A DNA stretch of 38,015 nt, taken from positions 1 through 38,015 of the forward strand of contig JBBBWG010000371.1 in the NCBI GenBank assembly GCA_037176905.1, written 5' to 3'. Position 1 is the stretch's first letter. Each line of letters begins with the position of its first letter. Shown here in pieces: positions 21,101 through 31,056 of the stretch. The translations under genes were made by a program, and so were the position numbers. Source of the DNA: Azolla pinnata (Eukaryota > Streptophyta > Polypodiopsida > Salviniales > Salviniaceae). Under the pieces are notes generated by a model that was not told the origin of the DNA, made no database searches, and saw only the letters and a program-made list of their open reading frames with translations.

Positions 21101-21565
21101 CGTGAAATAGAATTGGAAAATGTGACCCAGAGGAATCTCGAATTGGAGCAGAGGATAAAACAAATAGGCTTAGAGACCCAAATATGGCAGAGCAAGGCCA
21201 AGAGTTTCGAAGCTATGGTGGCGATGTTGAGGGCCAATCTGCAGCAAGCATTACTTGCTCAGAGCAAAGAGCAGAACCCTATAGAGGGCCATGGGGATAA
21301 TGATGCTGATGATGCTGCTTCGGAACATATCGATGGTAGTGATGAAGCACAAAAAACAAGAGCTGCAGTGGCACTTGGAAGAAAAACTGCTAGCCATCTT
21401 ACCAAGCTGAACAGAGCGTGCAGGAGCTGCAGAGTTGTGGAGGCGTGTGTTTTGCTGGTGCCGTGTATGCATCTGTGCCTGTGTAGCGATTGCCAGAGAG
21501 ATGTGGAGCAGTGTCCCATCTGCAATTCTCAAAGAAGTGCATGCGTGGAGGTGTACTTATCATGA
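18174..21565 (+). CDS. BOI-related RING-type E3 ubiquitin ligase
   Basis: Exons are 18174-18265, 18707-18879, 20473-20855 and 21002-21565. They total 1212 nt, 403 aa, and all junctions are GT...AG and in phase. The C-terminal RING has C356-x2-C359-x11-C371-x-H373-x3-C377-x2-C380-x6-C387-x2-C390, a C3HC4 pattern, and ends almost at the C-terminus. This is the architecture of BOI/BRG (S-ribonuclease binding protein 1-like) E3 ligases. Residues about 217-300 are a Leu/Glu/Gln-rich coiled coil (IEQLRHALLERM...), followed by the family segment AMVAMLRANLQQALL. The N-terminal half has Gln tracts, a basic PRKRRIKP patch that may be a nuclear signal, and low-complexity sequence. BOI-type ligases ubiquitinate nuclear regulators and affect cell death, stress and gibberellin responses; the substrate here is unknown. 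The start is the first ATG after the telo-box array; a second in-frame ATG lies 16 codons on. Confidence 0.92.
18880..20472 (+). repeat. Degenerate telomere-like/TTTCTTGGTTT repeat filling intron 2 of the RING-ligase gene
   Basis: This 1593-bp intron holds about thirteen copies of a diverged motif. It is a GGGTTA or AGGGTT core followed by TTGTTTCTTGGTTTRATGG, seen near 19208, 19256, 19364, 19418, 19458, 19590, 19632, 19738, 19815, 19898, 20003, 20208 and 20288. Several copies are followed by AACAACTT..TTTTCATCAAAATTTGTCACC. Spacing varies from about 40 to 200 bp. Some cores read like telomere sequence, for example TAAGGGTTAGGGTTATTG at 19611. No open frame or transposon protein is visible. 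Confidence 0.75.
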
Positions 21566-22047
21566 CAATAATGTGTACATATTGTTCAGATCAGATCTAG
21601 ATACACTGCAACAGTAAGCATATATATGGTGTATGGATAGTAAGTGTTTTTTCGATTTAAATTAATTTTGCCGAAATCAGGATAGAGATGAGCAAGAAAT
21701 GCATTTAGGCTGCTGCTAAACCTGTTTGTTGTACAGAAGCCTCAAAGATCCATATATATTCTATAAGAGCGTCTGGATATTCAATTTCATCTGTCCAAAT
21801 GAGTTGGAAGTTATAACTGCATTTGAACCAACTGCAGTGGTTGTTTTGGTTGCAAACAAGAAATATAAAAATTTTGAATGGTTACAAGAAATTTCTGTCA
21901 ATTCATGTACAAAAATAGAAACTCATTTTAAGAAACACCTTAATTGGCCACACAATTACTCTTTAGCCCAGTGTCTGCGCTTGTATTCTTAATCAATAAG
22001 GGGGCATAAATGCAATCATATGCTATGTAATTGTACCTGATTCGTCA

Positions 22048-22053
22048 AATAAA
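22048..22053 (+). terminator. Candidate polyadenylation signal of the RING-ligase gene
   Basis: AATAAA lies about 480 bases after the stop codon in the 770-bp gap between the convergent RING-ligase and TPR genes. The position is compatible with a 3' UTR end, but plant signals are loose. Confidence 0.35.
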
Positions 22054-22250
22054 GATGCATGTTCCCTGTGTCTTGCTTGTATGAGGTCCCCTGAGTGTCA
22101 AATGGATGTTTTCCTGTATCTAACTGATGTTCAGTTGATCAATGCAGAGAATCACACCTTGATAACCGAGGCTTGAGCTTTTCATGGCCAAAGGTCTTCT
22201 GTATATGTTGTATCTACCAAGAGATCGGTTTGATCTTGCATAATGCTTTT

Positions 22251-22256
22251 TTTATT
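22251..22256 (-). terminator. Candidate polyadenylation signal of the TPR gene
   Basis: TTTATT on the + strand reads AATAAA on the minus strand, about 80 bases after the TPR stop codon. Together with the signal at 22048 it would leave roughly 200 bp between the two convergent transcripts. Confidence 0.4.
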
Positions 22257-22334
22257 ATTAAAGATATTGCAATCAATCAAATACTTTTGGAGTAAAATTT
22301 GAATGGAGGAGGGATGTATACACGATTCAACCTT

Positions 22335-25159
22335 TCATATTAATGAAAGAAATTTCTCCATCGCCTTCATCATATTCGGTGGCCACTGAAGTTCTGAATT
22401 GATCCACCTGCAAAATTTAACTGTCCATGAGAAAAAGCGCCGCCATTGTGAAATAGAGAGAGAGCTAGAAAAGGTTAACAGAGTGTCACACCTTATATCA
22501 CTGTATAAAGGCTCCCTTTGTGTAGCTTCCGAAAACTGTCCTTCAGCTTTGCTTATCTCACCTTCACTCCATAAGATTGCAGCCAAGGCAGCATGCGCTT
22601 CGGCGTAATTTGGATATTTTCGGACTAGTCCTTGAATCAGTTTCTTGGCCTCTTCGAGCTTTTCAAGCTGCACGGGTTGGGCTTGCATGGTTAAAAAGGA
22701 GTCCAAAATCATCACAAATCTCTCTTTCTAATTTGTTATTTGATGCTAACAAGAAGCATCTATTGCTACAGAAACAGCAGTACACTTCACTCTGGCACCT
22801 GGAAAAGGATTAATGCCTCCTTAAGCCGATATCCAGCAATGCCTGGAGCAAGCAATGAAGCTCTCTTATAAGCAACCAAAGCATCATCAAACTTATTTAT
22901 TTGAGCGTCCACATTCCCAAGGTTAAACCAAGCTGCATATTCCTGCAGCATGAAGTTATAACACCAGTTTAGCCCTTCATAATCTATATGCAGGAAAAAA
23001 TAGATAATGAAGATGAAACATACCTCCGGATCATTCTCGATAGCAGACTTACAGTCATTAATCGCTTCTTCAAATCGCCCAAGAGCCTGAAAGCGTAACA
23101 TGTCTGTTACCTCTCTGTTTTTACCCAACAATGTGATTCAAGGACCAATAACTGCTATCCATAGCCTAGAATGATGATATAGAGACCTTTCAAAATGTGG
23201 TTGTCCTCATTGACTTGTTGCTGGGATTCTAAATGGCATAAAACACCACCTAAACAACATTGTACAGGTTTCAAGCTTGAGATTGTCTCTCAGTAATCAA
23301 CATTATTCTGCATTTGCATACGAGTTGTTCTCACAGATGACTACCACTACAACCACATAAAAGGGAGCAATCGTCAACTGCTTGAACATCGCTAGCTTGG
23401 ATTACTAAAGAAGCATCATTGAGACGCCTGTACATTTGGAAAATTCAAATTCCGGGTTCATGAAAGGTGTTATTAGCTTCATTGAATTCCGAATCTTTCT
23501 ATTCAAGAAGCCTTTGAATAATATGAATTGGGAAAGATCCTTCCCCATTGACAATTGTTAGTATAACCACCACTATCAGAGGGCTAATCTCCGACTAATA
23601 ATCTTCCTGGCAATACTGAAATTCAAGAAAGCAACTATGAGCCACAATTGAATTTGCAATAATTACTGCTGCGCATAATGGTGAGGTAGAAAAGTAATTT
23701 GCGTCACTCAAAGGTGCAAACTGTCTCTCAGAAAATACAATGATTCTGCATGTGTTTACAAGTTATTCTCACAGATGAATACCACTACGACCCAAACAAA
23801 AGGGAGCGATTATCAACTGCTCAAACATCGCAAACTTGGATTACTAAATACTGCATCATTGAGACATCAACTAGTGCAACTCAAAAGGACACTCTCGATG
23901 AGTTTTAACATAAAACACCAACTACTGCAGTTGTATATGTTTTCTTCTTACAGATAACTACCACTACAGTCCAGATAAAAAGGAGCAGAGCAATTCTCAA
24001 CTGCTTAAACACCACTAACTCCGATTACTAAAGAAGAACGAAGCATTCAGACCATGTAAGTCGGAAAACCTGATTTAGAGGTCATGGAAGATATTACTAG
24101 AATGATTTGATTCAAACTGCCAATTCCTACTAAAGAGTCTTTCCATAATATGCACTCTGATGATCATCAATGCTGTAGTCTTGATCAGATTCTAAACCAT
24201 ACATGCTCATAACATAAGTAAGCTTCAAGAAAGAAGATATTTCTCACGGGTGCTCACAATGAGATTATTTCTCACGGGTGCTCACAATGGTGAGCTCGGA
24301 GAAGTAGTTTGTGTCAGATAACCGTTCAAACTCACCCAAGTTTGAAACATCTCTCAGCATATAATAGGCTTCCCCATGTGTTTACAAGTTGTTCTCGCAG
24401 ATGACTGTCGCTACAGCCCAAACAAACGGGAGCGACTCTCGAATGCTCAAACATCACAAACTTGGAGAAACTAAATATTGCGTCATCGAGACCGTGTGCA
24501 CAAGCACAAACCCAAAATGGAGACCTTGGTAAGCGTCAAGCGAGCAACAAAATGTTACCTTCAAATCTAGAGTTGGAGCTTCCATGGAGAGCATACAGTG
24601 ACCTCAAATTCCGGTCTTCTGTGCTTTGAATACTATGCACATCTTTCCTTCACTGAGAAAAAGAGAAAACATGCAGGAGAACAGCGTGTAGACTTACCTC
24701 GAGAGCTATGGCGCGGTTCAGAAGAGGCACAGGAGCCTGAGGAGCAAGTTCAACAGCTCTGTTAAGATCCGAGAGAGCTTCCTCGTAGTGCCTCAGCGAC
24801 AAACGAACACTCCCACGGTTAGACCATATACTGGCGCTCTGAGGGTCTTCGAGAATGAGCTCAGAGAACATGGCCTCGGCGGTCTCTAAGTCACCGGCGA
24901 CGGCAGCACGCAGCGCTTCCTGCAACTTAGGGTTTTCCACCTCTTTCAAGCTGACTCTCCTGGAAACGGAAGATTGCGCGGGCGAGGCGGAGAGGAGGAA
25001 GGGCAGCAGAGGAACGGCTGCGCCCAAGGAGAGCAAGGATCGGCGATATCGCGGCAGACGAACGTGAGAGGCCGAGACGGAAGCTTTAGCAAAGGCAGAA
25101 GCCATGGCTATGGGTGGAACAGACCGTGAGGCAAGGAAGGAGGAGAAGGCCATCGCCAT
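22335..25159 (-). CDS. Chloroplast TPR protein with twin-arginine thylakoid-lumen signal
   Basis: Exons on the minus strand are 25159-24698, 23086-23024, 22942-22799, 22667-22492 and 22407-22335. They total 918 nt, 305 aa, with all junctions in phase. The N-terminus is a Ser/Ala-rich, acid-free transit-type sequence. Arg39-Arg40 then precede the hydrophobic stretch SLLSLGAAVPLLPFLL and SASPA-QS. This is the bipartite layout of thylakoid-lumen proteins exported by the Tat route, with cleavage likely near residue 61. Residues about 75-285 hold five to six tetratricopeptide repeats, including AWFNLGNVDAQINKFDDALV and AEAHAALAAILWSEGEISKA. TPR proteins are scaffolds, and lumenal ones often serve photosystem assembly; the partner here is unknown. 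The frame runs open upstream of the ATG, but only through Lys/Arg low-complexity CTT-repeat translation, so MAMAFSSFL is the better start. Several chloroplast TPR families are similar, and I do not assign an orthologue. Confidence 0.85.
23087..24697 (-). repeat. Four-copy diverged repeat in intron 1 of the TPR gene
   Basis: A block of about 150 bp recurs near 23283-23440, 23720-23870, 23920-24060 and 24345-24500. Read on +, it runs CTCTCAG, TTCTGCAT, TACRAGTTRTTCTCRCAGATGA, TACCACTACR.CC, AAAGGGAGC, TCAACTGCT, AAACATCGC and CTTGGATTACTAAA. A longer unit also repeats: TGGTGAG...GAAGTA.TTTG.GTCA...CAAACT occurs before the copies at both 23720 and 24345, about 625 bp apart. The repeats are clearly related but well diverged. 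They make up most of the 1.6-kb intron. No protein is encoded. Confidence 0.8.
24239..24294 (+). repeat. 28-bp direct tandem duplication
   Basis: ATTTCTCACGGGTGCTCACA starts at 24239 and again at 24267. The intervening unit is 28 bp. The match is perfect over at least 22 bp, so this is a recent event inside the older repeats of TPR intron 1. Confidence 0.9.
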
Positions 25160-25483
25160 ACTGATCTTCTGAGCTTTCGCCCTTCTCCTTCGTCTTCTTC
25201 CTCCTTCCTCTTCTCTGCTCCTCCTCCGCCTCCTCCTCCTCCTTCGTCTGTGTTGCTTCTTCTTCTTCTTCTTCTTCTTCTTCTTCTTCTTCGTCTGTTC
25301 TGTGAGGCCATATCCACAGCTCTGAAGGGCAGTGTTTCTAGGGCTACAAATTTCAAGTATTTGAACAGAAAAACGAAGAGAGTTTTTTTTTACCTTGTTT
25401 TGATCCGTTGATTTGACTGATTTGATCCGATCTATAAGCAGATTGTGCCTGATCCAATCGATGAGCGAATCGCAATCACTCAA
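25160..25483 (-). other. TPR leader region with CTT/CTC microsatellite
   Basis: Upstream of the TPR start codon the + strand carries CTCCTC and CTTCTT runs at about 25186-25292, which read as purine-rich (GAA/GAG) on the sense strand. They keep a frame open and would add a Lys/Arg-rich extension if a non-AUG or upstream start were used. I treat them as 5' UTR or promoter. Confidence 0.6.
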
Positions 25484-26445
25484 CCGTGCTTATCGATGAG
25501 GAGATTTGCAACTACTAAACCACAACGGTTTCTCGAATCGGTTTACACCACAAGTCAAAACCCAATGGTTTGAATCAAATTTACATCATGAAACAATTAG
25601 AGGGTCGATTTGAAACATTATTCCGAAATGAATCATGAGATCAAACCTTAAAATCAGCCACCCTCAAAGATGAACGAATAATCCAATAAACAAAGCAACA
25701 ATTCGCTCAATAAAGCAAAAACAACTACATTGCAAGAAGATCGGCTTGATGTGCAAATCACAACAGATTCAAGTTATACCGCCCCTTGGAGAAAGACCAA
25801 ATAAGTCTACCCGCGTGTACAAAAAAGAAAGAAAAGCAAAAGACTTTTTGCAAGTTGGAGAGGATTGGGCAACAAAAGCCAAGTGAATCTGATCCAATGG
25901 CAACCCAAGCTCCAATTTAGGCTTTTAGATTCGAGAGAAGATCAGAATGCATAAGGGCCATGGAAACCAAGCACATTCACATGAAAGCCAACTACTTTGC
26001 TTTCCGATCAACCCCTGTTTTATGTCTCTACAATCTCTGTGACCAATAAACTGCAAACAATCACAATGCCCAATCTTACAGCCATTGTAACATTGTATGA
26101 GCTTTAGAATGCGTGCACATGGCCTCAAAGCCTTTCCATAGCTTCTTATAGCAAAGACTACCATATTCCAACAGCAATGTCAGGTTCCAGAAGCAGAACT
26201 GCGTATAAACCGCTACATATGCCATGGTTCTCCACAGCAAAAGATGAACAGCAATTCCGAAATCTGCAGAATTCCCTTGGTAAATACCGCTTCACCATTT
26301 TCGTCAATATGATACAACCTGCGCCACGCAGGAGCCACATTCTATCCAAAGAATACATGAATGGGAGGTAAAATCACAGACAGGCTGGGTGGTGTTCAGA
26401 AACACCTTTCGGTTTCAAAGGGAACGTTAGGGCAAGAAATTCCTT
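25484..26445. other. Intergenic between TPR promoter and H2B 3' end
   Basis: There are no recognisable coding frames. The part nearest 26445 should be H2B 3' UTR. I see no histone-type stem-loop, in line with plant histone mRNAs being polyadenylated. Confidence 0.5.
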
Positions 26446-26907
26446 TCAAGCGCTGGTGAACTTGGTGACGGCCTTGGTGCCTTCAGAGACGGCATGCTTG
26501 GCGAGCTCGCCAGGGAGGATGAGGCGGACCGCCGTCTGGATCTCCCTGCTGGTGATGGTGGGCTTCTTGTTGTAGCGGGCAAGGCGAGCAGCCTCCTGCG
26601 CGAGCTTCTCGAAGATGTCGTTGATGAAGGAGTTCATGATGCCCATGGCCTTGGAGGAGATGCCGGTGTCGGGGTGGACCTGTTTGAGCACCTTGAAGAT
26701 GTAGATCTTGTAGGTCTCGATGTTCTTCCGGCTCTTCTTCTTCTTCTTATCGCTGTCCTTGGCGGAGGAGGAGGAGGAGGAGGAAGCAGAGGGGGGCTTC
26801 TTCTCGGTGGCGGGCTTCTTGCCGGCAGGCCGCTTGCCGCCCTTCAGGGACTTGGTGGCCTTCTGCGGCTCGGCCTCGGCGGGAGCTTCCTTGGACTTGG
26901 GAGCCAT
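26446..26907 (-). CDS. Histone H2B
   Basis: An intronless 153-aa protein starts [15 protein letters not shown]. Residues about 1-60 are a Lys/Ala/Pro-rich tail with a long Ser run and a KKKKKSRK patch. The histone fold follows: [60 protein letters not shown], then [21 protein letters not shown]2B pairs with H2A in the nucleosome core. The conserved C-terminal Lys (K149, in AVTKFTSA) is the site ubiquitinated in plant H2B. The last residues are TSA where many plant H2Bs end TSS. The start is the first ATG on the sense strand downstream of a good TATA box. Lack of introns is typical of replication-dependent plant H2B genes. Confidence 0.98.
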   Translation of the reverse strand: MAPKSKEAPAEAEPQKATKSLKGGKRPAGKKPATEKKPPSASSSSSSSAKDSDKKKKKSRKNIETYKIYIFKVLKQVHPDTGISSKAMGIMNSFINDIFEKLAQEAARLARYNKKPTITSREIQTAVRLILPGELAKHAVSEGTKAVTKFTSA

Positions 26908-27140
26908 TGGCGATGGCGATGGCGATGGCGATGGCGAGCAGGTGCGCAGAGAGTCCGAATGGTTCGGCGATGGCAAAGGCGATGGCGATGCGCAGAGAAT
27001 CGGACTGGCTCGGCGATGGCGATGCGCAGAGAATCGGACTGCCTCGGCGATGGCGATGGCGATGTCGATCCGCAGAGAATCGAGACTGGTTCGGCGATGG
27101 CGATGGCGATGGCGATCCGCAGAGAATCGGACCGATTCGT
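26908..27140 (-). repeat. H2B leader: (GGCGAT)n plus CGCAGAGAATCGG composite repeat
   Basis: Read on +, blocks CGCAGAGAATCGGACTG...TCGGCGATGGCGAT start at 26945, 26991, 27025, 27071 and 27118. Their spacings are 46, 34, 46 and 47, which differ mainly by two GGCGAT hexamers. A pure GGCGAT run directly abuts the start codon at about 26908-26935. The whole segment lies between the predicted TATA box and the ATG, so it should be transcribed 5' UTR. It contains no CAT on the + strand, so the sense-strand leader has no AUG. Confidence 0.9.
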
Positions 27141-27174
27141 TCTTTCCCTTCTTCGAGGACGAAGACGGAAGCGG

Positions 27175-27182
27175 CTTTTATA
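27175..27182 (-). promoter_or_regulatory. H2B TATA box
   Basis: The sense strand reads TATAAAAG, about 270 bp upstream of the H2B ATG, so the transcription start should lie near 27145-27150. A CCAAT element (ACCAATCAG on +, at 27212-27216) sits about 30 bp further upstream in reverse orientation. GC-rich promoter sequence follows. The arrangement is a normal plant core-histone promoter. Confidence 0.75.
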
Positions 27183-27319
27183 CGACGATCTCGCGCGGTG
27201 GAAAGTGCGGACCAATCAGATCGCGAGTTTCCCGCCGGCCCGGATCGCCTCTCCGCACCGCACGATCCCCAACAACCGGGAAAACCCCCGCTTCTCCGGC
27301 GACCGTCCGATCTTTCCAC

Positions 27320-28543
27320 TGTTTCCTTTCGCCAATTTCCTCAAATATCTACACATTTTGCAAAACTCTTTAACGTGCTCTGCTAATTAATCTCCTTTTA
27401 CTACTAATCACTGCCCGATTAGGTGATTTAAGTCAAATTTCGATCACGTAAGACGGTTTGTGCCGATTAAGCGGAGATTGAGATGGCACTAACGACAGCA
27501 ATTATCCAGAGATGACAGGCACTAATCCCGATACAGATGTGCAAGCAGATGTATCGAAAAATATGCAGGATAACACAGGCTCTCTCTCTTTTCTGTACCT
27601 CTGTACTCCGACTGAAATTCCCTGGCAATTTGTGTCTAGCGATTACACGAATTACACAGGAATTGAAAGTGGTGGTCGTCCATTTGTGTGCAGCGATCGT
27701 CAATGTATTCTAAGATTTGGAGTTCCTACGTCCCTAGTACCTGGTACGTATGAGGTGCAACGGCTCTGGTTGCAGCAGATTTTGATGAATACATGGATGA
27801 GAAATCGCGTATAAGCATTTGTGCACGATGAAATCCATGCATTTTAAGGTAATCTACTCTGTTTTCCTGTCAAGCAGAAACAGAGCTTCATCCAATGTTC
27901 CGGTACAGACACAACACAATGTCTGATCGATTCTCGATCGACTGGTTGTCGAGAATCAATTAACCGTTTCCAATGGTATGAGATCTGAGTGATCTTGCAC
28001 CCTATTGACCTTACCAGCTTCATGGAGCTATAATCAAAGTGTCTCGCAAAAGGCTGCTGCTTAACAAGAGTCCTCAATGCACAATCTTTGTTTTCTTCCC
28101 ACATTCTAAAATTATACAAAGTAGATTACAAAGAGATTATTGTGTGTACAAAACTCACAGTCTAAATAAAAGCCAATTGTTTGGTCAGGTGCATGCGAGT
28201 GTACCCACGAAATCATGTTGTCCGCTGCTAGTGTCGACTGTGGTTGATAATACAAATACACATATGGTGAAGGAAGCTTCCCATGAGAGCTTCATTTACA
28301 CGGTTTAAACTGGAGCACTCCTTGGGATCAACAATAGAGAGATCATGTTGCATCCTTTGTCAGATCATAGTCTTTATTCCAATTTGAATGTGTGGCTGCG
28401 AAGAAGCTGATTATGATTATGAATACCTGCAATCATGAGTGGTGGAGCCACGCTTGTATAGCTAGTAGCGTGCTAGATATAGGAAGGAACACCTTGTGCA
28501 TATGATATATCCGACGATGAGAATGCGTTCGAATTCGAATGCC
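27320..28543. other. Intergenic between H2B promoter and PP2C 3' end
   Basis: A + strand frame of 100 codons at 27512-27814 has no recognisable domain, and nothing else supports it as a gene. TTTATT at 28373-28378 (AATAAA on the minus strand) could be the PP2C polyadenylation signal, about 170 bases after its stop. Confidence 0.45.
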
Positions 28544-30957
28544 TCATCTGAACCGAACCACAATGCATGATATATCATCTTTGCTATTCTTTTCCAGTGC
28601 AGCCTCGATCAGCGTTTTCGCAGCAGAGGAAGGGCTCTTCGTGTTGATTATCAGGTCGACTGCCTCTTGATTCCCGAGAACCTGGAACAAATTTGTAACA
28701 GAGGTAATCAAACCTGAATGACAGTGTTTTTGGTGATGCTGAACAGAGCGTCTTAAGTCTATAGACAAAAAGGATCCCTGATCAACATTTATTTCCCTGC
28801 ACTTTGCAAGCTGACAAGTTCTGTAGGAACTCCCAAAGGTATATCAAACAACTAACCTTCCATAACCCATCGCTGGCAAGTATCAAAAACTCATCTTGCT
28901 GATCGAACCATATATCAGAGATGTGCGGGTCTGAGCTCAAATGTTCCTTGAGATTTTTATCCCCAAATGCACGCGATACTGCGAGCTGTCCATCAACTCT
29001 TGCCACGTCCCCTATAAAAAGAGAATCCAATCAGTAAAAAACCTCAAAGACTGCATAAAATGCTAAATGTCTAAGAGAAAGAGGGCAAAAGTGAATAACC
29101 ATTACTAGTAGATCACTAGCAAATCACAAAATTATCCTTTATTAATGATCAGGTGGGGGCTTGTTCTAGATATCAAATGCATGGTTAATGAGGCTGGGAG
29201 AGAAACCTTCCCTGGATGACTAGTACACTAGTTGAAGATCGCTAGCAAAATCACAGAAAATATCCTTTTATTCATAATAGGATGAGCTTGATTTCAGTGT
29301 TAGATGGATTTTGATAAAGTTCTAAATGTCAATGAGATGATGTATGCTACGGAGAGAGAAACCTTGCCTGGAAGAATACTCACAAAGCCACCTTTGCTTT
29401 CGATCAGCATCTTTTCTGATTCAGGTTCATGATCCACAGAAAGCTGAATCGCCGCACCACCTCTACAAAGGACTGCTCTCGAATCACCAATGTTTGCCAC
29501 GATAAGCCTTCTTCCATTCATAAGGATTGCTGTTACAGCTGTGGATCCACCCACCCCCAGATCTGAAGCTTTTTCTAGGATCACATTATCGGTTGATTCA
29601 TATGCTTTTCGGATTGCCCGGACTGGATTTGTCAAGAAATCATTCTGTGAACCAAGAATGCAAAGTCAGAACCATGTGTGGAAATCAGAAGTTTAAGCTA
29701 CGTGATACTAAAGAAGTACATAATTAAAAAGTATGGAACAGATCCTTCAGAAGCTTATGATGCACCCTTCAGAACACAGATACTTAAGAGGTCTGTATAA
29801 AAACTCAAAACCTATAACAGATCCATCTGGATTTTGCATATATCTGTTTTTTTTTCCCGACTTACGCGGCGCATCACAGCAGAGAAGCATACAGAATTAG
29901 AATGCATCAAGAGGAACATCCAAAAGCATACAGACGGTATTTCAGATTAACCATACAGATATATGAGGAATCCATTAGCCAAACCTTATGAATGGACTCA
30001 TCCACAAGAAGAAACGGTAAACTCTACCTGATCAACAATGGCCCGAAAGAGGTTGTTTTGCAGATAGTGAGGCACGGTATGGCTAAGATGACCATCATAG
30101 ATTGCAAAAAGCCCTAGCTCCACTTGATGAATTTTTTTGAATTCTGCATGATGAAAGTCTTCGATTTGATGTTTTGCCTTCCCCTTGACGAGACAGAATC
30201 CATAGACGATATTATTGTTTTGCTTGCTTCGTCCTTTCCCAGTGTTGTAAGCAGCGTGAGATTGACGCCCCGCCGCAATCTGTGCAAGGGTTAAAAGAAT
30301 GACGGATCATGTCCGAGAAAGTTCATAAAACGCAGGAAGGCAGAAGAAAAAGGGACAACATAAAATAAACAGCAATTCTCTGATCCATCCACCAGGAGAT
30401 GGAATCGAAACAAGAGAACTAACAACCATTCTCAGAATATAAGAAGACGAGCAGATCGCATGCAACAATTGACAACTCAGAAGCTCAGCTTAGCTCGCAG
30501 TACTGCTTGACCAACGCATCCTTCTACTTCTCAGATCGTTGTTCTCTTCCTTTATATTCTCCTCCATATGACAAGGGGAAGGAGAAACAAGAAGATCGAC
30601 AGCAAGATCCTCCTTTGGTTGAAGGCCGAAGCAAAACTTAAAGGAGCTCCCGTTTGAACCGAACCAGAATTATAGAATAACAAACGAGAACTTCCCCTCA
30701 TGATCATGAAACGAGCGATGCTAAAGAGAAGGAGAAGCTTCACAAATCAATCCGGACATTTTAATTCCGGCATTTAACCACGATCTCCTCGAGAGTTCGT
30801 CCTTTCTCTTCCTTTCTTATGCTCCCTCAACCAGCATGAAAACGGAGAGAGAGGGAGGGAAGGAAGGAAGGAAGGAAGGAGGGAGAGAATTAGCCGAGAA
30901 TTACATAGTGACTCCATCCTGCACAAGAGAATTGCGTACCTTGATTTTGCGGAGCAT
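28544..30957 (-). CDS. Protein phosphatase 2C (PPM family)
   Basis: Exons on the minus strand are 30957-30940, 30279-30028, 29644-29368, 29011-28857 and 28681-28544. They total 840 nt, 279 aa. PP2C motifs appear in order: GKAKHQIED (E46, D47), FAIYDGH (D68, G69), [49 protein letters not shown] (D230) and KDDISCIVV (D269/D270). D68, G69, D230 and the DD pair are the expected Mn/Mg ligands, so the enzyme should be an active Ser/Thr phosphatase. The short form and the [13 protein letters not shown] and NQEAVD signatures resemble a plant PP2C subgroup without receptor-type extensions. Intron 3 (29012-29367) is in frame only with a GC donor. The first coding exon is tiny (MLRKIK) and is the least certain part of the model, although its GTACGC donor is good. 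Confidence 0.9.
29012..29367 (-). other. GC-AG intron in the PP2C gene, with duplicated donor region
   Basis: The donor on the sense strand is CCAG|GCAAGG and the acceptor is TTTTTATAG. Phase 1 splicing restores [10 protein letters not shown], matching the family's conserved LPGDVxRVDG. The nearby GT (GGCAAG|GTTTCT) lies 5 nt further on and would shift the frame. Inside the intron, + strand 29111-29217 is a diverged copy of 29237-29372, so the second copy spans the real donor and a few exon bases. Confidence 0.8.
30853..30882 (+). repeat. GGAA/GGGA microsatellite in PP2C intron 1
   Basis: A GAGGGAGGGAAGGAAGGAAG-type purine tract lies close to the first coding exon. On the sense strand it is CCTT-rich. 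Confidence 0.85.
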
Positions 30958-31048
30958 TCTTCCGTTTCGTTCCCGTTGCCGTTCCGTTCCTTCTTCCTTT
31001 TCTTCCCTTGATCCGTCCAGGCTGCTTCTCCGCGTCCTTGACTACCAG

Positions 31049-31056
31049 TTTATATG
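31049..31056 (-). promoter_or_regulatory. Candidate PP2C TATA box
   Basis: The sense strand reads CATATAAA about 95 bp upstream of the proposed ATG, implying a short leader of about 60 nt. The position is plausible but rests on the motif alone. Confidence 0.35.

Noticed and set aside
26494..27390. Long + strand frames opposite the H2B gene
   Set aside because: They are antisense shadows of the H2B coding sequence and of the GGCGAT leader repeat.
27512..27814. 100-codon + strand frame upstream of H2B
   Set aside because: It has no recognisable motif, lies in a promoter region, and has no splice or composition support.
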